From: Closterium sp. NIES-65 | Lineage: Eukaryota; Streptophyta; Zygnematophyceae; Desmidiales; Closteriaceae | Direction of reading: 5' to 3' | DNA length: 64,000 nucleotides | Assembly: GCA_948144175.1 (NCBI GenBank) | Contig: CANXME010000531.1 | Span: forward strand, 558,001 to 622,000 | Shown here: in pieces, positions 53,601 through 62,100 of the stretch | Layout: every line of letters starts with the position of its first letter | Position numbering within the stretch: position 1 is the first letter of the stretch | Position numbers and translations under genes: made by a program | The notes under the pieces: generated by a model | Told to the model about the DNA's origin: nothing | What the model saw: only the letters and a program-made list of their open reading frames with translations | The model's database searches: none

Positions 53601-56600
53601 CGCTCGCCCCCTGCCAGCTGACGTGTGCAGCCTGCAGGATGACAATCCCTGTGCGGTCGGCACGTGCATCAACGACAATGCGGGCGGCTTCTTTTGTCTC
53701 TGTCCGCCGGGATTTGACCAGGGGTACCGGCCCAATGGCGCTTACACATGCGTCCCAAGTAAGTGTTCATGCGGGCGGCTTCTCTTGTCCTTAAGATATT
53801 CATGTTTCTTTAGGAGCCACAGCAAATCACATCCATCCCATCCCATGTATGCACACTTTACTTCTGAACCATCACTGCAGCTTCCTTTCTCTTGTGTTCT
53901 TCTCGCCTCTCAATCACCACTCCTCCATTCCTCTCCTCTCTCCTCTCCTCACCTCCCCACTTCTTGCTTCTCACTCACCTAACCACACTTATCCGTCCCT
54001 CCGGAACCTGTTCACCTTTTGAGGCGCCTCAATACTCCTCCCTTCCCCACTTCTTGCTCCTCTCTCACCCTAACCACACTTCTTCGTCCCTCTTCAACTT
54101 GTTCCCCTCCCTCCCGTCCCCTCTCCACCTGACTCTTTCCAGCCTCCAACACAACCACCACCCTTTTTTTCAGCCTTTTTTTTTTGTCTGTCCTCCCTGC
54201 ATTCCTGCAGCCTCCAACCCCTCATACACCGTCGTCTTCCCAATAGACATCGACTGCCCGCTAGTCTACCAGCTCTACGGCCTCACGGAGGAGGCGTTTC
54301 TTGCTCAGAACCCCAACCTGGTGAGCTCTCCCTCTCCGCTACCGCTTCTCCCTTCTTAAAAGTGGACCTGTCCACTTCTCTCTCAAAAGTGACTCCTAAT
54401 AGTATATCTCGCTCACAGCCGCAACCGCTTCACCCCGCGTCTACCATACAAACCCTTCGGCCATACAAACCTTTCTGCCTCTCAGAACTCGAACTCGTGC
54501 TACTCACACCCCAACGCACCCACCCCACTCCATCCCACCTCACCCCACCCCACCCCACCCAACCTTTTATCACCTTTTGAATAACAGAATATGGATCACT
54601 GCATGACCATCCCTGCCAACACAGAAGTGAGCATGCTGCCGCCCCTCACGGGGTCGGTGCAGTGCGGGCTGTTCTACTTGTGGTCACTCCACCCCCACCC
54701 CACCCCGCCCCACCCCACTGCACCACACCCCACCGCACCCTACCCCACCGCACCCCACCCACAGAGCATGGACCACTGCGTGACCATCCCCAAAAGCACG
54801 TACGCGAGCGTGCTGCCGCCCCTCATGGGGTCGGTGCAATGCGGGCTGTTCTACTCGTGGCCTGGTCACTGGTGCAACTCACAGCCCATCCCATCCCACC
54901 CCACCTCACCCCACCCACAGAGCATGGATCACTGCGTGACCATCCCCAAAAACACGGAAGTGAGCGTGCTGCCACCCCTCATGGGGTCTGTGCAGTGCGG
55001 GCTGTTCTACTCGTGGACGGCGAATGACACATGCAAGGGCGTCGCGGGCTTGTTCTCGCTCACAGTGGCCGGCTTTCTTCGTCTCAACCCCGGGATCAAC
55101 TGCACGAGTAAAACCGCCTGGAATGCTCCGACTGTGAACCAGCAGGTGAGATTCGGTACAGTGTGGTGCTTAATGGTATGGCGGCCCAGTTGGCGGTGAA
55201 TCCGCTGTGGGGCTCGTCCCGGAGATCAACAGATTGTTGTGTGCTGACACGCCCATGCCCATGCCCATGCGCACGGAAGGTGTATCTGAGTAGCTTCGGA
55301 AAAAAAAGAAGAACGAGGCGCCTCAAAGCTAGTCTGCTCAGTGTTTTTGAGAATTCTCAAAAACACTCTGCAAAAAAAAGAAGAACCAGGCGCCTCAAAA
55401 CATGAGACGACTTGGCACTACGAAAGTGGGCTCGACTCGGAGATGAACAGCTTGTGAGCTGACAGACCTGCACATGCGCACGGGGGGTAATGGGGCAGAC
55501 CTGCCCTTGGGCGCGCAGCTGTGCATGGCAATAGGCTACGGGGCAGACCTGTTGGGTGCGCAGCTGTGCATGGCACTAGGCTACGGGGCAGACCTGCCCT
55601 TGGGCGCGCAGCTGTGCATGGCACTAGGCTACGGGGCAGACCTGCCTGCACCGAGGTAGAGTTTTATGCGCCTCAAAAACCACTTCCCTTCTTCCTCTCT
55701 TCCTGCCCTTGTGTGTGCGCAGCTGTGCGTGGCATTAGGCAACGGGGCAGACCTACCCATGTGCACGGCATGGTACACAGTGATAGCGGGGGACATATGT
55801 CCGAGCATCATGGCAGATCACTGTCCCCTCTTCCCACCTCTACACACTCTCCTTGCCCTCCACGCAGCTGTGCGTGGCATTAGGCAACGGGGCGGACCTA
55901 CCCATGTGCACGGCATGGTACACAGTAAAGGCAGGGGACACGTGTGCGGACATCATGGCGGATCATTCTCTCAACGACACCACATTCTTTGCACTCAACC
56001 CGGGGCTGGGCTGTGACAGCCTCTTCCCCTCCGTTGGGGGAAGCCTCTTCCCTTCCTTCAGTGGCAGCGGCCGCGGCTGGAGTGGGGATGGCGTGCAGGT
56101 GAGCAGTGGAGTGCGGTGAAGGTGGGTGAGGGTATGGGGGGTGAGTTTCTTTACTTTCTTCGCACTCAACCCGGGGATGGGCTGCGACAGCCTCTTCCCC
56201 TCTATCGGGGGCGTAAGGGGCAGCCTCTTCCCGCCCTTCAATGGCAGCGGCCAAGGCTGGAGTGTGAATGGCGTGCAGGTGAACGGTGGGGAGCGGTGAT
56301 GGTGCTGACTGCAGTATACGCCCATCCATCCCATCCTTCTACCACCATTTACCCAACCATTTCCCCCTCACTAGTATACGCCCTTCCAACTTTCCAGGTT
56401 GCGTTTTCATGCACTATTGGACTACCCTCCACGCCCATCCATCCCATACTTCTACGTGCGATAACATATTTTTAGGCGACTCAAAAGTCGTTGTCATGCA
56501 TGATTTGAGTATTCTCGTGTGACGAGTCGCTTTTTTAGTTGACTCATCATACATGCATGATTAGAGTATTCTCCATGCCCTTCCAACCCAAACTTCTACC

Positions 56601-58123
56601 ACCATTCCACGCCCATCCATCCCCATCACAAGTGTGAGTGTCTCATAATACATTGCCAATGCACCCAGCCCATTGCCTCGCTCTCACGTCGTTTCCTGCA
56701 CACGCCTATCTTCCCCCTTTTATGCTCTTATCTTCCCCTTTTTATGCTCCCATCTTCCCCCTTTTATGCTCCCATCTTCCCCCTTTTATGCTCCCATCTT
56801 CCCCCTGTTATGCTCCCATCTTCCCCCCTTTTATGCTCCCATCTTCCCCCTTCTATGCTCCCATCTTCCCCCTTTTTATGCTCCCATCTTCCCCCTTTTA
56901 TGCTCCCATCTTCCCCCTTTTATGCTCCCATCTTCCCCCTTTTATGCTCCCATCTTCCCCCTGTTATGCTCCCATCTTCCCCCTTTTTATGCTCCCATCT
57001 TCCCCCTTTTTATGCTCCCATCTTCCCCCTTTTATGCTCCCATCTTCCCCCTTTTATGCTCCCATCTTCCCCCTTTTATGCTCCCATCTTCCCCCTTTTA
57101 TGCTCCCATCTTCCCCCTTTTATGCTCCCATCTTCCCCCTTTTATGCTCCCATCTTCCCCCTTTTTATGCTCCCATCTTCCCCCTTTTATGCTCCCATCT
57201 TCCCCCTGTTATGCTCCCATCTTCCCCCTTTTATGCTCCCATCTTCCCCCTTTTATGCTCCCATCTTCCCCCTTTTATGCTCCCATCTTCCCCCTTTTAT
57301 GCTCCCATCTTCCCCCTGTTATGCTCCCATCTTCCCCCTTTTTATGCTCCCATCTTCCCCCTTTTATGCTCCCATCTTCCCCCTTTTATGCTCCCATCTT
57401 CCCCCTTTTATGCTCCCATCTTCCCCCTGTTATGCTCCCATCTTCCCCCTTTTTATGCTCCCATCTTCCCCTTTTTATGCTCCCATCTTCCCCCTTTTAT
57501 GCTCCCATCTTCCCCCTTCTATGCTCCCATCTTCCCCCTTCTATCCTCCCGTCTTCCTTCTGTGCTCCACGCCCATCCATCCCCATCGCAGGTGTGTGTG
57601 GCTGCACACATCGTCAATGCACCCAGCCCATTACCCTCGCTTTCACATCGTTCATGCCACTGCCTATCTTTCCCCCTCTGTGTTCAACCCCCATCCATCC
57701 CCATCGCAGGTGTGTGTGGATGCATACATCGTCAATGCATCCGGCCCATTCACCCCTCGTTCACTCCGCGAGCTCTCCTCCACTTCCTCATCCCCTTCTT
57801 CCTCCTCCTCCTCTCCCTCGTTGTTCTCAACACGGGGAAGACGGCTAGGTCCCTACTCCTCTTCCCACACATCACAACCCTCCCTGCCTCGCCTCCCGCC
57901 CCTCATCCCTTCTCTCTCCGCCCAACCAATGAGAGGGCGCCAGCTGGCGGTGTCCAAGGCGCCATGCTTGAAGTACTACTATGTGACGAAGGGGGACATG
58001 TGTGCGCGCATCATAACGCTCAAGTTCCAGAACAGTGCGCAGAAGTTGTCAGAGCTGAACAACGGATATGTGTGCGTTAATAGCAAGCTCTATGTGGGGC
58101 TCTCGCTTTGCACCCGGAGGTAG
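46764..58123 (+). CDS. Papain-fold pseudoenzyme with two EGF and four LysM domains, copy C
   Basis: Fourteen exons with GT/AG borders and matching phases: 46764-46872, 47082-47255, 47865-47971, 48822-48983, 49706-49780, 51348-51407, 51996-52130, 52335-52416, 52941-53084, 53618-53758, 54211-54320, 54921-55145, 55868-56098, 57710-58123 (722 codons). Start MPTN is shared with copy B; an upstream Met at 46602 is possible. Residues 1-36 are a signal peptide. Residues about 65-301 form a C1A-like domain without an I29 propeptide: [45 protein letters not shown]. Ser97 replaces the nucleophilic Cys and Glu91 the oxyanion Gln; His245 and Asn265 remain. EGF-like domains span 302-349 and 350-396. LysM domains lie at about 397-465, 465-508, 520-560 and 671-722. 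LysM domains bind GlcNAc-type glycans, so an extracellular chitin- or peptidoglycan-sensing or wall role is plausible. Exons 2, 4, 5, 6, 7, LysM2 and LysM3 have tandem extra copies nearby. Proteolysis by Ser97 is doubtful. Confidence 0.8.
47300..47475 (+). pseudogene. Decayed extra copy of exon 2 (copy C)
   Basis: It repeats exon 2 (GAACCGGCTCTTCCGGCTGA to GAAGGCAGATGCA|GTGAGT) with stops and gaps, and keeps the splice donor. It lies directly downstream of the intact exon. Confidence 0.65.
47606..47636. repeat. A-homopolymer
   Basis: A run of about 30 A's inside intron 2 of copy C. A similar but shorter A-run occurs near 36070 in copy B's equivalent intron. Confidence 0.9.
48181..48224. repeat. 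Perfect 44-bp palindrome between 60-bp direct repeats
   Basis: A 22-bp arm (GTAAACAGAAGTGTTTTGAG plus AC) is followed immediately by its exact reverse complement. Left (about 48119-48180) and right (about 48229-48296) flanks are direct repeats starting GCGCGCTCAGCGCAATTCA. It lies in the intron before the exon-4 copies. Confidence 0.95.
48305..48700 (+). pseudogene. Two incomplete extra copies of exon 4 (copy C)
   Basis: About 48305-48365 and 48599-48697 repeat the start of exon 4 (VLDC...SSNCIDGGW). The second copy has a good acceptor (CCCCACAG before 48599) but lacks the exon's second half and donor. A palindrome (TTTTGAGAATTCTCAAG, 48376-48392) separates the two. The complete exon 4 follows at 48822. 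Confidence 0.65.
49016..49038. repeat. Imperfect palindrome after exon 4
   Basis: GGTATTTGAGAAATCTCAATAC is a near dyad about 30 bp past the exon-4 donor of copy C. Confidence 0.5.
49206..49223. repeat. Perfect palindrome between 52-bp direct repeats
   Basis: TTTTGAGTCGACTCAAAA lies between 49153-49204 and 49235-49286. Both of these run from GCCTGGGGGAGG to GGCGTTACATGGG with few differences. Confidence 0.85.
49706..50700 (+). repeat. Exon-5 copies and an 18-bp array of splice-donor-like units
   Basis: Exon 5 (49706-49780) is followed by three further copies of its 3' part (GGGTAYGACCAGGTGGACTT, at about 49858, 50012 and 50161) in a unit of about 150 bp. The last copy runs into about 27 copies of GGCTCGGTGTCAACGTCA (about 50200-50697). 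The 18-mer derives from the exon-5 donor (GCTGTCAAC|GTAAGC); several units keep GTCAACGTAAGG. Confidence 0.85.
51225..51268 (+). pseudogene. Decayed extra copy of exon 6
   Basis: It repeats [13 protein letters not shown] after a good acceptor, but runs into a stop and lacks the donor. The intact exon 6 is at 51348-51407. Another short echo (CCCCTCCTTCCAGACG) follows at 51461 beyond a worn palindrome (51434-51450). Confidence 0.65.
51789..51865 (+). pseudogene. Extra, partial copy of exon 7 (His part only)
   Basis: It encodes [23 protein letters not shown] with its own acceptor and a GT after 51865, but it is 77 nt, out of phase, and lacks the Asn-bearing half. A worn palindrome (51868-51889) separates it from the full exon 7 (51996-52130). 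Confidence 0.7.
52447..52885. repeat. CA/CG-rich microsatellite
   Basis: CACACTCGCA and CTCACGCACA repeats fill the intron between exon 8 and the first EGF exon of copy C. The Thr/His- or Val/Cys/Arg-rich open frames here are artefacts. Confidence 0.95.
54017..54032. repeat. Palindrome between 60-bp direct repeats
   Basis: The core TTTTGAGGCGCCTCAA lies between two segments (about 53957-54016 and 54046-54105) that each contain CCACTTCTTGC and CTAACCACACTT. Confidence 0.75.
54588..54860 (+). pseudogene. Two truncated extra copies of the LysM2 exon
   Basis: 54588-54683 and 54765-54860 repeat the first 32 codons of the LysM2 exon (MDHC.TIP...[13 protein letters not shown]), each with an acceptor, then break off into CCCCA repeats. 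The full exon follows at 54921-55145. Confidence 0.7.
55340..55367. repeat. Perfect 28-bp palindrome between direct repeats
   Basis: The core TTTTTGAGAATTCTCAAAAA with AGTG/CACT ends is a perfect dyad. On both sides stands AAAAAAAAGAAGAAC followed by a partial palindrome (AGGCGCCTCAAA). Confidence 0.85.
55519..55800 (+). pseudogene. Four partial extra copies of the LysM3 exon
   Basis: CAG|CTGTGCRTGGC starts recur at 55519, 55564, 55612 and 55723. The first three are only about 40 bp; the last is longer, reaching [11 protein letters not shown] palindrome (about 55662-55681) sits before the last. The full exon is 55868-56098. A further LysM3 tail copy lies at about 56155-56280. Confidence 0.7.
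56707..57545. repeat. 22-bp minisatellite in the last intron of copy C
   Basis: Close to 40 copies of CCCCCTTTTATGCTCCCATCTT-like units, varying mainly in the T/C run (21-23 bp). All three forward frames are open over it because the unit lacks stops; none is a protein. Confidence 0.95.
57592..57700 (+). repeat. Extra acceptor copy of the last exon (copy C)
   Basis: CCATCGCAG|GTGTGTGTGGCTGC (exon start 57592) duplicates the real acceptor at 57710, as seen in copies A and B. If it were used, the frame would differ from the last exon. Confidence 0.55.
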
Positions 58124-59045
58124 GAGTGCCTTTGATGCGCCTCAGAAGGTGCTCTGCATTGGAAATTGTTGGAGCTGAACAACGGATACACATGCAGCAA
58201 CGACAGGCGCTCTGCGGGGCTCTCGCTTTGCACCCAGAGGTAGGAGTGCGTGATTTCAAGACGCCTCAAAGGGTGATGTGCATGGTGGTGGTAACTGCGT
58301 GCCAGTCTCGATTGCTCCTTGCTGGCCCTTGTGAGGGCTGCTGGAGGGGTAGACTCGATGTTGGAGTGCAAGCAAGCAGAAGATAGGGTGTTGTTTGCAT
58401 CCCTGATGTGTATTTCCATCTGCAGTTGGTGGGGAATAAATGAGGGAATGACTCGCATCGAGCTTTGGGTGGCGTTTTCATTGGCTGTTGCAGTCAGTGG
58501 GCTGTCAGGGAGGGCTGCCTTGGGGCTTTGTTTTATGTACTCTACCTTTCTAACTTGTAATGTATTGGGTTGATTGGATAAAAACTTTGCTGTGAATTGT
58601 GGAGCTTGGGTGACCAGTAGTGTGTTTCTCATTGCCGCAATGCAGCATGGGTGTGGATTGACTTGGGCATGTTGGCAGTACTAGAAACAATCACATCAAC
58701 ATGCTGTCACACTAAATTCATAATCACACCGCACTAGACCATGCCTTCCGTCACATGATGTCTTCACCCCAACATAATATTTGTAACGTTGATCATCTTT
58801 ATGTTGGGCTAGCACGTTGGCACACGGCTGTAGGGCAGCATGCTTTAAAGGCGCCCCAAAAGGTGCTGTGCATTGTTGTGGGGCCTGGAGGGGTAGACTG
58901 AGAGTTTACAGAGTGTCTAACCATGGTGTCAAAGTGTCTGCTTGGACGCAAGTGGAAGATATGCATCGACCAAATGAGAGCAGCCTAGGGTCTTGGCTGG
59001 TGTTTTGAATGGTTCTTGCAGCCAGTGGAGTATCAAACCTTACTG
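58124..59045. other. Downstream of copy C with a duplicated coding tail
   Basis: A palindrome (CCTTTGATGCGCCTCAGAAGG, 58129-58149) separates the true coding end from a second copy of the last 28 codons (about 58165-58250, GAGCTGAACAACGGATA to CAGAGGTAG). A further palindrome (58253-58271) and a worn one near 58845 follow. No gene is seen up to the Copia LTR. Confidence 0.6.
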
Positions 59046-59187
59046 TGTTCCCACGCCACACCTTATCCAAGCCGAGTGTGCTCAGGAATGGTGTACTCTA
59101 TCGAGAGAGTTGGTACAAGTACAAAACCTATGTTGGCTACCCCACTATAGCCTACCCATTATACCATAGCATATATATAGTTTGACA
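59046..59187 (-). repeat. 3' LTR of Copia-3
   Basis: On the minus strand it begins TGTCAAACTATATATATG and ends GTGGGAACA. It is preceded by CTTTGCCTATGGGGGTG, as in the other Copia elements. Its downstream border is inferred from the TG...CA rule, since the partner LTR is outside the window. Confidence 0.65.
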
Positions 59188-62100
59188 CACCCCCATAGGC
59201 AAAGTGGGGGAGAACAAGGGGTCACAAGACCAGTCAACAAAAACAATGCAAGCTCAGGGTGGATCACAACGTCACCACACACTACGAGCACAAGCAAAAG
59301 GGCCACAATGCCAGTTCACATGTAGAGGTTATGCAACTATAGTACAGTGATCACAATCTAGCAAGTGTAAACATGCAGGTAGATATGTATAGATCACAGT
59401 ACAACCAAAGTCTACAGCAAATGAGGAAACATAGGCACCAGGCCTAGAGCAGTGCATAAGCGCTAATGATCACCAGCAGGAAGGGCCTTGGTGAACACAT
59501 CAGCCGTGTTCGCCCGGGTGGGCACGTGGGCGACACGAAGCTGACCACGCTGCTGCAAATCTCGAGCAAGGAAGTAATGCAGAGCGATGTGCTTCGTTCT
59601 GTGCTCCAGTCTATGGTCCTCACACAAGGCAATGGCAGCCTTGTTGTCGACGTACAGAACTTGAGGAGAACGAGGCCTCTCTCCCAAGTCGGTCAGCAGG
59701 TAGGTGAGCCAGCGTAACTGCTGTGCAGCCATGGCTCCCGCATAGATCTCAGCCTCCCAACTGGAGCTGAGAACAGTTGATGAGCAGGTAGACCACCAGG
59801 AAACAGAGCCAAAGCCAAGGCTGAACGTGTAACCCTGTGACGACTGCTGCGTAGCCAGGTCGTCAACCCAAGAAGCGTCTGAGTGCCCAGTGCCCAGTGC
59901 TCTGCCCTCCAAGCACGAGCCCCATGCCCGATGTACTGCACAAGTAGCGTAGTACCCTTTTTGCAGCATTGAAGTGCACCTTTCGGTGCCTACCAGGAGC
60001 CACGTAGCGTGCCAGAAGGCGAGGGTACGCAAGGTCAAGACGAGTGCAGGTCATCAGGTACATGAGGCAGCCCACTAGCACTGGGTACGGGCCACTCGGC
60101 TCTACGGACTCGTCCGAAGGTGGAGCTAAGAGCGAGTGACCTGTGGCAAGAACCAAGTGAAGCCGAAGCGCTGAAGGACCTGCTGCACCATGTGTGACTG
60201 AGTCAGTGTGATAGTGCGCCGTGCTCTGTCCTGGGTGATCAGCAGACCAAGGTAGCTGCGCAGCTCACCCACGTCTGTGCACCTGTGTCTCTTCTGCAGC
60301 TCCGACTTCACAAGGGCAAGAGACTCACTGTCAGCAGTGGCAAAGACCAAGTTGTCAACGTACACGAGGATGTAGAATGGCGGCAACGAAGTGTCGGTAT
60401 GAAGAAACAGCGATGGGTCAGTGGAAGGTGCAAGCCCAAGAGCCGCAAGTGTCATCCTCAGTGTGTCGTGCCACTTACGAGGCGCCTGACGTAGACCGTA
60501 GACTGGCCGACGGAGGCTCCACTGGGTACCAGGAGGGAACGACCCAGTGAAGCCAGGTGGGCGGAGATCTCCTTGTGCAGACTGCCCTGTAAGAACGCTG
60601 TGCTGAAGTCCAGAGAGTGAAGCTCGTAGTCACGCTGAGCGGCAACGTGCGGCAGCACCCGAAGAGTGGTCATTTTTGGGGTGGGGGAGAAGGTCTGAAA
60701 GAAGTGAACTTCCTGTCGCTAACTGAAGCCTCGTGCAACGTAACAAGTCTTGAAGAGAGGGGGAGAACCCGGCGGCCACTTCACCCTGAAAATCCACATG
60801 CCATCGACTATGTTCGCCCTAGGAGGGGGAACTGCATCGACGTAAGTGCCTGTGGACTTCTAAGATGCCATCTCTGCGTCCATGGCTGTCTGCCACCGAG
60901 AGGAGTACTCACCCGTGATCGCCTCAGCGTAAGAGCGCGGGGTCGGGATGTCTAGAGCATCCGGGTCTCCCTTAGGGGCAAGCAGCATGGCCACGAGATG
61001 AGGCGCAGCGGCTGCAAGACACTTTAAGTCCTGCTGCCTGTCCTTAAGGACGTCCGTGCCAAGAGCACACTCACCCCCGACAGACGGAGGACAGACAAAC
61101 TCAGACTCAGCAACAAGACTAGCAGCGAAGTCTAGACGACAGGCAGCAGCAATGTCAACAAGCTCAGAGACTAAGGCAGACGCAGCATCAGACTCAAACG
61201 ACGGGTCAGTGACAACAGTCGCTAGTAGACGCGTGACAGTGGGGTGAGCAGCACGAACCAGGTCAGACTCAGGGTCTTGAACGTTAGGCAGAGAAGACGC
61301 AGGAGGAGGCGGCAGGGGAACACGCTGTGGAACAGAGGAAGGACAAAGTGCCATAGCGTGCGTGCAAGGGGCAGGAGGCGGACGCTCATGAGGAACACGA
61401 CTACCAGTGCGACGGGCGCGAACAGGTGAGGCAGGATGAGACGCAGGCTCACGACGCTCTGTAAATGAGTCTGTCTGCTTTGTGTAAGGAGAAGGAGCAG
61501 GCTCCGCACTCCCCAGCACCTCACGCGCAGGCTCAGCACCCCCAGACGCAATACCCCGAGCAGCACCTCCCGCAGCAGCACCTGAGTCGCTAGTGACCTC
61601 TACAGGCTCAGCCACGGGGGGCGGGTCTACCTGAGACACACCTGAAGGAGAAGGACCCTGAGGGGGGAGGGGGTCTACCGGAGGGGGACCTGGAGCGAGG
61701 AAAAGCGGCGGGGGAGGGAGAGGGGCAGTGTGGTAGGGGAAGAGACGGTAACCGACTCGTCAAAGGTGACGTCCTGAGAGGGGAAGACACGGCGCGAGGT
61801 GGGGTGGTAAAACTGCCAGCCAGGCGCGTCAGGGACAAAGCCAAGGAAGACACAGGGAATGGTGCGGGAGGAGAGCTTGTCCGCGGACGTATCGCGGACA
61901 AGGGCACGAGCACCCCAAACTCGGAAACGAGACGCATCCCCAACCTCTCCCATCCAACGTAGTGTGGGCGAGGTCTCCGGGAAGGAGACACGGGGCCAGA
62001 GGTTGAGCTGCTGCGCGGCGTACCGGACCGCAAACGGCCACAGAAAATGGGGAGCCGCCGCATGGATCAAGGAGGTACAAGCAACCTCCATGACTAAGCC

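Noticed and set aside
56638-58080. 480-codon plus-strand frame through the 22-bp satellite
   Set aside because: All three frames are open because the unit has no stops. Only the last exon from 57710, in the frame that ends at 58123, matches the LysM domain.
60470-60490. GAGGCGCCTGACG as another palindrome of the family
   Set aside because: It lies within conserved Copia RT coding sequence (the LRQAPREW region) and lacks the TTTTGAG/CTCAAAA arms; coincidence.
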